A program made the translations under genes and the position numbers. DNA of 64,000 bases from Amblyomma americanum (taxonomy: Eukaryota > Arthropoda > Arachnida > Ixodida > Ixodidae), in assembly GCF_052857255.1 (NCBI RefSeq), contig NC_135505.1, positions 140,156,343 to 140,220,342 of the forward strand, read 5' to 3'. Below, piece by piece: positions 55,207 to 64,000 of the stretch. Every line of letters begins with the position of its first letter. The stretch's first letter is position 1. Below the pieces are notes generated by a model. That model saw only the letters and a list, made by a program, of their open reading frames with translations. It did not search any database and was not told the DNA's origin.

Positions 55207-55625
55207 TTGCTTTTAAAAGCTGCGTTTTCAGTAAAAGTAGCGTTTTTGTCTTTATAATGCGGTAATCTACCGATACAGGAAACTTCTCTTTGTGCTCAGC
55301 ATACATTTAAGACCCACATCAGTTCTTTCATCACATCATTTGAGAACATCTGCTACGTATCAAATCTGGCGCTTTGACTGGACCAAGATTTGGAGAATAC
55401 TAAAGGAGAATGCCAGGTATTCGCTCCACTGCAGCTTTTGCTGCTCTGCCAATTCCCTATTTTCAGCAGTACTGCAACAACAGCTGCTGGCTCCAATGAT
55501 AGCTGGCTGCCCAGCTCAGATATCGCAATGTCTGATAACGTCGGCGAGTCTGCTAGTCGGTCCAGCTTGGACCGACTCGAAGCCGGAAAAAAAATGTAAA
55601 TTGAAGGATTCAACTTTCCGAAACA
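55207..55625. other. No recognisable feature
   Basis: Overlapping open frames on three frames (55292-55633, 55353-55631 minus, 55390-55599) indicate chance openness. Confidence 0.45.
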
Positions 55626-55755
55626 GCGCATAGGCTATGAGGGACACCGTAGTGCAGGACTCCGGAATAACTTCGACCGCTTAGGATCTCCTTTATCATC
55701 CACTGACACCGCACAGCACACAGGCGTGTTTCATATCTGACGCCGATCCTACGGC
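55626..55755 (-). mobile_element. SINE body fragment (minus strand)
   Basis: GCATAGGCTATGAGGGACAC, CGTAGTGCAGGACTCCGGAA, TAACTTCGACCGC, TCCACTGACACCGCACAGCA and CACAGGCGTGTTTC are a decayed reverse complement of the SINE body. CTCCGGAATAACTTCGACC follows the variant seen in the 21788 copy (GAAATTATTCCGGAG). The head is missing. Confidence 0.72.
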
Positions 55756-56621
55756 CTCGTCTTCAGCTGCTGATTGTCGAGAGTCGTGAGATGAAAATAA
55801 CAAGCTTGTTGAGACAGGGGGGTCAAGGGTGGTGCAAGATCTTTGCGAGAATCCTTCCCTCATTTGTCGTAACCTGGATTGCAACGGCGATAACCATCTT
55901 ATTGATGGCGAGTCGTTGCTGTCGCTTTCATGGTCCTACCGACGGGGCTCTGGCGGGAAGAAAGGCTGGGAGGTGTCTCGAGTGTCGTGGAACTAAGGCG
56001 ACCTGGGAGCCGAGGACACCAGCAAAATCGGTTCAGAGCCGGAAGGGTGACGATTTTACCAACACGGCCCACAACAGGAGCGGTCATGGAAAGGGTGGCA
56101 ACCGCCTTGCGAGGCTTCTGAGAAGCACTTCGAAGAAACTGGGTGCAGAAGTCTGCCTGTGAATGTGCCAGTGTAGGGAGGGGGGAGAGGGGAGATTAGG
56201 CGTGGCTGGATTCTTGGAACGCGTGAAGGAGTACCTGTGTTGGCCCATAGTACAATCGCGATCCAGTGCCAAGCAGTGACTGAAGTGTTCAGAGTGGAGA
56301 GAGTCTGAGCAAACTGGTATGATTTACAAAAGGAACATGCACATGAGATAGCGACAATGAAAGCGACAGAAAGCCAGCTGAAGAGGGCTTTCGGGTAGCC
56401 CCATGTCCACCTGGTCGGCGATGAGAAGTGCCTAGCTTGTTTCCCAGAAAGCTGGGTCGGTTACAAAGGCGTAACATATTACACCACTACCCAGTAAAGC
56501 CCCTTCAGTACCAGGCACGCAGGAACGTCCTCTACAGAAGCAAGGAATGCAGGGAACGAAGCTAAAGAAAAGCCACCGCTGAAGTCGCTCAAAGCCATTT
56601 CTCTCGAAAAGCACGCTGCAG
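55756..56621. other. No supported gene
   Basis: Opposed frames of 123 codons (55791-56162) and 134 codons (56432-56836, minus) have no domain. TCGAGTGTCGTGGAACTAAG, GGCGACCTGGGAGCC near 55977 is moderately GC-rich. Confidence 0.4.
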
Positions 56622-56964
56622 TTGCACGGAACACTTCGAGTTGAAGTCAGGCCCGATTCTGCTGCACACGAACACGAATGTAAGCCAAGGATGACTACTA
56701 CGACGGTGACTGATCCTCGCGGCGCATCGCAACATGACTTGCCATCAGGACTACCCGAAAAAGAAGCGAACAACTGTGCCAACCCCGATGTGACCGGGTT
56801 GTCTTCACGCGAGGAGCCGACGGAGAAGTCTCGCAAAAGCCGGAAGAAACGAAAAAAGGATAAAGATCAGCGCACGCCATCTAAAAAGCAACGCACTTCC
56901 ACTGAGGAGCAACCCTCGGACTGCAAGAAGCAACAGCAACCAGTCTTGGGGATTTTCTTCCTCC
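56622..56964 (+). CDS. Lysine/glutamate-rich open frame, unidentified
   Basis: The frame 56622-57041 is 139 codons; its last 25 belong to the MITE at 56965. The remainder is protein-like in composition: PDSAAHEHECKPR, DLPSGLPEKEANNCANPDV, then SSREEPTEKSRKSRKKRKKD, KDQRTPSKKQRTSTEEQ. This is a charged, disordered, nuclear-localisation-like basic region. It might be an isolated exon, or part of a decayed LINE ORF1 (such N-termini are often basic). The minus strand is also open here. No domain is recognised. Confidence 0.3.
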
Positions 56965-57102
56965 AGTGCCTAGCAGATCCACGCAGCATCGGCAATAGGC
57001 CCAATATTGCAAATGGATGGTTTCACTCCGGTCCTTTATAGGACCGGTCTTTGCCAATACGTGCCAATATTGGGCCGATAAGTTGTGCTGCTGGGCCAGG
57101 TT
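56965..57102. mobile_element. CCCAAGCAGCAC-type MITE, copy 1
   Basis: GGCCCAATATTGCAAATGG, ATGGTTTCACTCCGGTCC is followed by TTTATAGGACCGG and TGCCAATATTGGGCCGATAA, GTTGTGCTGCTGGGCC. The centre is a perfect CCGGTCCT-TTAT-AGGACCGG hairpin (57028-57047), and GGCCCAATATTG/CAATATTGGGCC is inverted. The same blocks make up 63324-63437. It has inserted into, and terminated, the lysine-rich frame. Confidence 0.75.
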
Positions 57103-57139
57103 TTCAGTGCCGAGGCCAACGTACCAGTTCCGGTTCAAA

Positions 57140-57430
57140 AATTAGCTGCAGTTTAAACTTTGGTTAACCCTGGTGAGAAGGGAAAGCTTCCTTTGCATGG
57201 CTGCGTTCACAAACGCCACACACACACTGCCGAACGGATTGTCTATAAAGCGTCGATGAAATGCACGATGCCCGATGGGGCAGTTGCCACCTGCCACGGT
57301 GGGCAGACTGTGATGACGTCAGTGGGTCACATGACCTGCCATGTGACACCTTCCATGACACCACGTGACACCTGTCATGTGACTGCACTGACGCTGCCCT
57401 CTTGAAAACTTAGCATAGTGAAGCTTTCGC
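57140..57430 (+). repeat. Dispersed repeat block with GTCACATGAC words
   Basis: TTTGGTTAACCCTGGTGAG, CCACCTGCCACGGTGGGCAG, TGATGACGTCAGTGGGTCAC, ATGACCTGCCATGTGACACC and AAGCTTTCGCTTC all occur, in part, in other repeats of this window (34508, 42948). A perfect TGACGTCA lies near 57314. Both strands are open, which I do not take as coding. Confidence 0.5.
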
Positions 57431-57619
57431 TTCAGAACCCCTTTCCGTCTCTACTGGAATTGATGAAATACCCTTGCAATCACAACAAAGCAGGGTGTGT
57501 CGTGAAAATGGACGGAAGCGACCGTGCCACAGACACGTAGAAAGGGCGCCATTCATGCGCACAAGCGCTATCCTTTTCTACATCTTGTCTCCTCGAAGGA
57601 TTTCTTTCGGCGCACAGTC
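57431..57619. other. No recognisable feature
   Basis: Short unique-looking stretch. Confidence 0.4.
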
Positions 57620-57880
57620 ATTTTATTTCTAACCTAGCGCGGGCGTCCGTGCGATGCCAATCGACGTCTCGCACACGCATCCGCGTCCGTGACGTCGCGT
57701 GAGAGCGTGCAACCGCAATTTCGCGGCGAATTCTTTTGTCCGAACCGCGTGGTCCGTGACTCAGCCAGGACGAGGCGGCGGCGGAGTCGAAGGCGGGGCA
57801 GGCAGCTCAAGACATGATGGCCGCAACAACAGACACGGCACGGGAGTTTGAATTTCTACCTCCGCTCCGGTGCTGAGGTG
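57620..57880 (+). promoter_or_regulatory. CpG-rich block with candidate start codon
   Basis: CpG density is high (GCGGGCGTCCGTGCG, GACGTCGCGTGAGAGCG, GACGAGGCGGCGGCGGAG). At 57814 an ATG in good context (CAAGACATGATGG) opens a 20-codon frame, MMAATTDTAREFEFLPPLRC, with a stop at 57874-57876. If it is a first coding exon, splicing would have to occur before the stop; the only GT (57870-57871, CCG|GTGCTG) is a poor donor. No TATA box. Confidence 0.3.
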
Positions 57881-58149
57881 CACGTCATCTATGACCTGTC
57901 GCCCATTGTGTACACACACACGCGCACACTTGCCACGCGAGCGTTTACCAGATGTCGTTCTGGGCGGAAGCGAGTGAGTAAAGCAAACGAGTGACGAATA
58001 ATGAAAGTATGCATGCGTCGGCTTCGTCTTCGCCTCAAAGCAGCGAGAGAAAGGCTATCAGTATTCCAGTCCTCTTTCTCCACCAGGATCGCCGTACATT
58101 TTCTTGTAGAAGTATAAGTGTAGCATAGTTCCACTTATCTCTATCCTTC
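57881..58149. other. No recognisable feature
   Basis: Contains an ACACACACACGCGCACAC run near 57911. No gene. Confidence 0.4.
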
Positions 58150-58430
58150 GCCCTTTTCACCTGACCCTCACCTTAACCCATCATGCACCCTCTTGCACCC
58201 TTCTTGAAGCTATTTGCACCTTCTTGGGCCCTTTCTGCATCCTCCTGTACCTTCTGAGAATTTTTCTAGATCCCTTTTTGAATCATTCCTGAAACCTTTT
58301 TTGCATGACCCTGTAACTTTTTTCTAAACCTTAGCCGGACCCTTCATGCATGTTCTTATTCCTTCTCCACCGCGTTTTAGATTCCCTTGTGAATTGTCCC
58401 ACACTCTTCTGTGCCTTCCTGGAACCTCCT
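58150..58430. repeat. Degenerate tandem array, CCTTCTTGCAC-like units
   Basis: Words CACCCTCTTGCACC, CACCCTTCTTG, TTTGCACCTTCTTGGGCC, CTTTCTGCATCCTCCTG and CCTTCTGAGAATTTTTC follow one another for about 280 bp, as do GAATCATTCCTGAAACC and CCTTTTTTGCATGACCC, then GACCCTTCATGCATGTTC. They have a rough 13-25 bp spacing. It looks like an old minisatellite. Pyrimidine-rich; no coding frame is conserved. Confidence 0.6.
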
Positions 58431-60114
58431 AGGCTGTGAAAAAATGGATGGAACATCGTCGACAGCACACACTCGCTGTTCGACACATACGTATCTTAAG
58501 GTAGAAGACTACTTGGACAATGTGTCTTTAAGCAGCAAGCTGACGCTGAAATTCTTGGTTATGACATACGACACCACCAACTCCAACGTCGTTTAATTCG
58601 GAGGATGTCCCGCAGTAAACGGCTACAAGAAGATGAAAAAGTCAAATGACATTGACAGCTGTTAATGATGTCCGGGGAGGGGGGAGGTAGTACAACGGAT
58701 TACACTGCCAGAAATTGCAGAGTTTAATAAGCTCTTCGAGTGCTTCCTCAACAACAAGAACTTCTAAGGCTTGTATGGTGCGTGAAGTTCGGCAAGTCAG
58801 GGCAAGTCAGAGACGGGTTATGGAATTCTTGCGATCAGAGAGCAAGAATGACTACTAAGTCAATGTTCACCGCTTCGTTAAGCAGTCCTCATCACCAGGA
58901 CGACGACGAAATGCGATTAGTAGAGGTAGCTAACTGTATTGTAGTTGAACGAACAGTGCACGTAATGTACCATGTCGTGTTCATTTTACTGACTACGTTG
59001 TCTTTTAACGAACAATGTGTACAATATACGCGTGTCCCGTACTACATGCATTCCTACACTAAGGCCTATTTGTGCAGTCTTTGCAATGATTGCTCTCATA
59101 TATGTGGTTGTCTGCTTCTTCTGCCGAAAGAAATGTGCATCAGGGCTCACGCTTTCCTCTCTGTTCTGTAACAGAACGAGTCGCTGTTCATACCCAGGAC
59201 GTCGTGTGCGATCACTGCTTTGTCCACCAGACTTAGGCGGTTCAGCAAATTTGTCTCATCGCGTGTTACCCCCATAGACAAGATCATTACAGGCACTGCA
59301 GCGTTACAGGAACTGCGAGCATTACAGGAATTTTTGAGTTAACTGCAAGCAGCGTTCCTGAGGTGTTGGTATGATTTTTTTTCTGCAGAAAAACAACTAG
59401 TGTCTAATAAATTGTTAAACGGGGCGCGTTTTTCAAACTAAGTCTGATTCTAGGGAGTTCTTAATTTTTACATTAAAATAAAAAACAGTGCTTGCTTATA
59501 ACACCGGCGGATCACCTTACGATTCTCGGTCAGCTGCATGCGCCGGGTGAGTTAGCTTGGACTCACTCGCCTGGCGCGAATATAGTGGCTCGTGTGACCG
59601 TTAGAAACGGGACAGACTCTACCACGTACTGGACTGCGCCGATGTAACTTTGTTATCTGAATTGCTCTAAGCGATCTGGAAATAAAATGCCGCCAACAGC
59701 CGTGGCACTTCTCATTCCAACGACTGCCTAATGACGTTACTCACGAAAATTGTTTCTGAGATAGCTTGAAGACCTGTTAGAACTCTTGTCATCTTATATT
59801 TTGTATAAGCAATCCATAGGCGGTGTACTAACCAAAGTCGAAGGATGAAGTATTTCTGAAAACATTTTAGCTCTCTTGGAGGTCTACGGGCTGTTCATAA
59901 GTGTAGTTCAACAGGAATAACCGCTTATTTACTCTTTTCGACTATATCTGCACAGTAATTTCAAAGGGAAAAAAATTCATCCCATGGACGTTGTTTAAAG
60001 AACCCTCATCAACATTCCTGCCTGCTTGTTATCAACTCCAAGTGATGATATCGTCACTACTTGAACGTCTAACTTCTTCAAGGCTATGAGCATGCGAGCA
60101 GCAGTAGCGATCGC
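58431..60114. other. No recognisable gene
   Basis: About 1.7 kb. The 143-codon frame 58740-59171 is the longest and has a cysteine-rich end (CSLCNDCSHICGCLLLLPKE) but no family match that I recognise. GCGTTACAGGAACTGCGAGC, ATTACAGGAAT near 59300 is a short direct repeat of TTACAGGAA. Confidence 0.45.
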
Positions 60115-60295
60115 TAATTGAGAATGTCATCAGCAGCCCTGCTTCGTCCACTATAGGACAAAGGCGTCCCGCAGTGATCTCCAGTCAGTCCTGTCCTGTA
60201 TAAACTGCGGCCGCCCTGTCCCCACAGATATCCCGTCTCATTAGCTGCTCCCTGGTACATTAACTTTCTCTTTAAAACCACATCTCTACCTTAAC
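60115..60295 (-). mobile_element. RTE-like LINE tail (minus strand), second fragment
   Basis: GTCATCAGCAGCCCTGCTTC, GTCCACTATAGGACAAAGGC, GTCCCGCAGTGATCTCCAGT, CAGTCCTGTCCTG and ATCCCGTCTCATTAGC follow the order of the fragment at 13250 and of an abundant tick LINE 3' end as I remember it. Its CAT tail is reduced. No coding domain. Confidence 0.55.
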
Positions 60296-62954
60296 GGGCA
60301 TTCGGTTGTCAGTTATGCGATGGTTCTCCGGGGTAAGTAGGGCGAAAATGCCTGCTCCCGTTTTGTCGTCCGTCGTCAGGAATCAATTTGCTTTAGTTTG
60401 GCCGCCTTCGCAGCGTCCACCGAGCGAAGGTCGGACGGACCGTTTAGCCTTTCCATTACAGTGCGCCGCGATCAAAGCCGACCCCGCCTTCGCCGTCACG
60501 TCAGAAAGCATTGCGTCAGGCGTCCGCTTAACCCCGAAGACCAGACATTAGCCGCAATAACCCCTAGGTCGACCTTCTTACCGATGAACGACAAGGCCTC
60601 GAAAGAAGCAGTGCGTTTCGAGGCTTAGTGAAAACAAAAGGTACTCTGCCGAGTGAAATGCGAGACAACCTTGGTCCTCTGAGGCGGTCGTCTCACGAGA
60701 GGGGCTTGACCCTGAGCACGTGCCCTTTAGACTTCGCTGTCTGCGAGTTGTTCGCGCGGGTGCTTTTGGCTTTATTCACGGCATTCTTTGTTTTTATCTT
60801 TCCGTATTCCTCGCTTGTTTCCTCTCTCAGAGTTGCACGAATTCCTTACCGCGGCTCACGGAGTGGCGTGCTTCACGACGCTCCTTCTCGTAGCACTGAA
60901 TACTGCCCCCCCCCCCTCTCCCGCTTTATTTCACCTCGCTTCCCTCGTTCAAGCTTCGTGGAGGTACCGCAAGTTTCAGTGTGTAGCTCGCACATAAAGA
61001 TGAGAATCATAGGTCAACGGCACGACCGCTGTTGGCAAGGCATCTTGTCAAAGCGTATTATGGCGCCACATTGCAATCATTAAATAAGGACCTAAAGTTT
61101 GGTTCGTGCTAGTTTGGTAACTGTCACGGTTGACTAAAACTACGCGAGGCACTCAAGTATGCAATGCATTGAAGGAGGCGCCCCTCCTTGGCGTTCCACG
61201 TGTCTTGTCCTTGCGTGTTTCGATCCGCACATTGAATAAGCGGGGAGTCTTCTTTAAGTTCCGCATTTTCAGCAGTATAACCTTTTTTTTTCATTATGCG
61301 ACGCAATTAAAACATGTGACATTGAAATTAAAGTCTGCAATTTCCCCCTTTTAAGACGCACATAATGTAGTCTTTAACCAGCGACGATAGTGTCTTCCAC
61401 TGTCGATGTGCAGTTGGATGGGGGGAAGGGGGATGGTCTGTTTTGCCTCACTATGTTGCAGCTCGGATCTCATAAGATCCACATACTGATCTTACAACGT
61501 ATACTGGTGCATACAGATCGCATACCAGTGTACAACGAGGCACACAGCTTGGCTCATAAGCAAACACACTAGGCTCTAAGCTTTTGACAGAAACTACATA
61601 AAAACCTCAGTGTTCCTGTCGCCGGCCCTTGGAAACACGCATCATACTGTGTTCCTTTTTACATGCGTTATTTCTAACTGCCAAACACTTCTTGAACTCT
61701 GTCACGAACACAACTTTGTTCGCTTCTTTCTCTTCGGGCGTTCGGGACGCCAACTATGTTTTTTCTTCTAAGTTTCGCTTTCACGTCGTTTCATAGACTC
61801 CAGCCAAACGTGGAAGTTTCTTGCGAATAGCCAATCTCGTTCGCTTTCCTGTAAAGTTTGTCGCGCTTTTGTCAGTTTGTTGCCGGGGCGCCGGGCCGGA
61901 ATTCCGCTCAGGAGAGAAAAAGAAAGGCTGATGTTAGGCTGAAATTTCGAGAATCTCGTCTCTGTCTCACATTCATGTCGTACGCGAGAATCACGAGTAT
62001 CACCTTGCTCGGCATTCTGCCTTTTATGACAACAAAGAAACGAGCGACGAAAAATATTGGCGAAGAACCCGGAAAAGCAATCTACACTGGACGAAATATG
62101 CCGCCCAGAGAACCACACACTTCAAGATCCTCTCTAGAGCTTCTTTCCATATAACTGAGAAAAAAGAAACGCAAAAATCACGCACACACCACTGACTCGA
62201 AAACGCTCCCTTACTTGTTCGCCGCAGTTATCAAGGGCTGCGGTGGCTGAAATTCCCGCACTACGCCCTGTTTATTTGTGTGTGTACCAGGTCAGCCATC
62301 TGCGCTTCCCGGTAGAGGCGCGGCGGTATCCATGAGAGCGTGGCGCCCCCTGCATCTTCCGTCTGCGTTTATTTACTCGCGCGTTACGCACTGCCGTGTG
62401 GCGTGGAAATGACACGCCCTCGCACGCACCGCGAAAGGCAGGTAAAGAAGCCAGTGAATGCGGACAGACATTAAAGAGTAAGTTGAGAAAGAAGTGAACT
62501 ACAGCCCACAGTTGCCGGTGGGGGCGTCGTGGTAGTGTTAAGCTAGCTAAGAGGGGAAAAAAACATGCCATGCAAGACACGTGATAAGGGGCAGAGACGT
62601 GGCCACTAACCGAAACCATCAAAGGAGCGCCGCTTTCTGGATCAGCCGTTAAGCGACTGGGTGAATTTCTGCTTCCGCAGTTCCTCTCAAGAGGGTTGGG
62701 GAAACGAAAATGGAGCAAAGATATTCGATAATTCTGACTTCTGATGCATGTAGCTGCTGCACGCCAGAACTATGAGACCAAGAGTGTGTCCTAGTCCCAA
62801 AGTAATTTGGAAGTTTGGGAAAAAGAATAAGCCATAGTGCAGTTCAATAGTCGGGAGTGCGGAATGTACGAGGAAGATAGGAAATAGGTTGAGAAGGGAA
62901 ATATTGTGAACTGCTGTATATAAAGAGGGCGCATATTTCATTAGATAGACTTAT
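60296..62954. other. No recognisable gene
   Basis: About 2.7 kb. Frames of 151 (60628-61083), 148 (62272-62718, minus) and 116 codons (61768-62118, minus) have no motif. A short C run lies at about 60906. GATCTCATAAGATC near 61465 is a short palindrome. No repeat boundaries placed. Confidence 0.45.
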
Positions 62955-63165
62955 TGATGATGATGATGATGATGAATTTTTATGAATTTTATAGGGTCAA
63001 CGACCCATTTCCCAAGAATTTTTCACCCTAAAGAAGGCGAGCATCGGACACGGGAAATCCTGCACCAAGTCAATCACCGGTTGGTACCCGGCGGCACTGG
63101 GGATCGAACCTCGCACCTCCCTCATGCGAGGCGAATGCTAAAGCGACTAGGCAACCACTGCGGTA
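62955..63165 (-). mobile_element. Second tRNA-headed SINE family, copy 2 (minus strand)
   Basis: On the minus strand: TACCGCAGTGGTTGCCTAGT, CGCTTTAGCATTCGCCTCGC, box B GGTTCGATCC (63101-63110, exact), CCCAGTGCCGCCGGGTACC, AACCGGTGATTG, GGAAATGGGTCGTTGACCC and a (CAT)n tail at 62955-62974. It aligns block by block with 32343-32595. Confidence 0.88.
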
Positions 63166-63323
63166 CAAAAAAAGGGTAATTACTATCATTCGCCTGAACG
63201 CTTGTACATGGATGCAAACCAAGCAGAACAACTTTTCTTTGCAGCCATTTAGCTCAGGTTATTTGGAACCTAAGGTATCGGGTAGTGGGACAGGACGATG
63301 ACTACGACGGATGACACCAGTAT
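63166..63323. other. No recognisable feature
   Basis: Short unique-looking stretch between SINE and MITE. Confidence 0.4.
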
Positions 63324-63437
63324 CCCAAGCAGCACAGGTAACTGGCCCAATATTTGAAAGGAATGGTTTCACACTGGTCTTTTGTTTGACCAACCATTAC
63401 GTTTCCAATAATCGGCCGTATGTCTGTGCTGCTTGGG
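63324..63437. mobile_element. CCCAAGCAGCAC-type MITE, copy 2
   Basis: The termini CCCAAGCAGCACA and TGTGCTGCTTGGG are a perfect 13-bp inverted repeat. The inner repeat continues through AACTGGCCCAATATT on the left against AATAATCGGCC on the right. The centre is TGGTC-TTTTGTTT-GACCA inside AATGGT/ACCATT. It is 114 bp long with no reading frame. TA occurs on both flanks near the ends (63321-63322 and 63438-63439), suggesting a TA duplication with a 1-nt offset. Confidence 0.82.
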
Positions 63438-64000
63438 TACCTGCTGCTAGAGTACTGTTTTGTCCATTTGCCCATTTTTTTATATTGCGTAAGGAAGGAA
63501 ATCGGGCTTGAGCTTAGCGAAGAAAACCATTTCTCGCTTCACATTTGATCTGCTATAGCTTCGTGGCGCCAGCTCAGACAATTCCTAGCAAGGTAATGCG
63601 CCTGCCATAAGAATAAAGAGCGGCTTTCATTGCACGAATGCGGGACCTCCTAGTAACAAAACATCCCAAATCCTGAAGGGTCCCTTGAATAAGACGCGAA
63701 ACTTCTAACTTCTCCGAATTTGTGAAGACGACGGCGGAACAGCAATCATTAACGTGGCCGAAAAAAAAAAAACATGACACCTCAAAAGGAAAAGAGGCTG
63801 AACGAAAAATAGGATCGTAATAACAAATTAAAAAAGGCGAAACCCGGAACACCAACCAGCGTCGAAACACACCTCGCAGAAGGCAGTCGCTGCCAGCCTT
63901 GCCTGCACGCGTGCCGCGAAGGGCAACAAACGGTGCGCCGACAACGAGAAAATATCACGCTTCACTCTCTCCTCACGAGTCGAGGAGGAGGAGGGGGACG
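63438..64000. other. No recognisable feature
   Basis: Unique-looking to the window edge, with an A11 run at about 63762 and GAGGAGGAGGAGG at the very end. The minus frame 63574-63870 has no motif. Confidence 0.45.

Noticed and set aside
58740..59171. 143-codon frame with cysteine-rich end
   Set aside because: No recognised domain, no start context, no neighbouring exon signals; left as unsupported.

Overview
The window looks like nuclear DNA of a hard tick (Ixodida, probably a metastriate genus). The main reason is several dispersed repeats of tick type: tRNA-headed SINEs whose body contains the CTAGAGGCCCGTG / GATGTCAGTGCACGTTAAAG / GAAATTTCCGGAGCCC blocks, a second tRNA-headed SINE ending in (CAT)n, and non-LTR retrotransposon 3' ends ending in simple repeats. 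The species cannot be fixed from the sequence alone, and the family attributions rest on memory rather than a search. There are no operons or long open frames, and GC content is patchy. I found no complete host protein gene, no bona fide tRNA, rRNA or snRNA gene, no CRISPR array, and no recognisable virus.

Layout. 1-5 kb: a 118-nt hairpin, a palindrome-rich MITE, an E-box-rich repeat, a TA-flanked MITE and a duplicated CRE-bearing block. 5-17 kb: homopolymer tracts, a full SINE with target-site duplication (TSD), a polypurine minisatellite, three LINE 3' ends, one copy of an unnamed 3-copy repeat, and an RTE-like tail. 17-22 kb: (AT)65, a second SINE, a CpG-rich block with CRE sites (the best promoter candidate), a concentric palindrome with NRF1-like TGCGCATGCGCA sites, and a SINE abutting a 22-bp minisatellite. 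22-28 kb: apparently unique DNA, then three inverted-repeat elements, one with 34/38 bp terminal repeats. 28-34 kb: a CR1-type reverse transcriptase fragment, LINE tails and three SINEs. 34-44 kb: more palindrome-rich MITEs, a LINE C-terminus, a Tc1/mariner-like MITE, and a weak possible coding segment. 47-48.4 kb: an RNase H-bearing LINE inserted into an older SINE. 48-64 kb: perfect hairpins, two more copies of the 3-copy repeat, a lysine-rich open frame, a CpG-rich block with a candidate start codon, and further SINE/LINE/MITE remnants.

The features do not form a pathway. They record repeated transposition: LINE machinery (RT, RNase H, C-terminal zinc knuckle) of the sort that mobilises SINEs, SINEs with target-site duplications, nested insertions, and fold-back DNA elements. 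The most informative items are the nested LINE-in-SINE at 47230-48381, the GTCTATAGAC-palindrome MITE family (four copies), the concentric palindrome at 20181-20470, the 22-bp minisatellite at 22033-22185, and the unnamed three-copy repeat that keeps a short reading frame.
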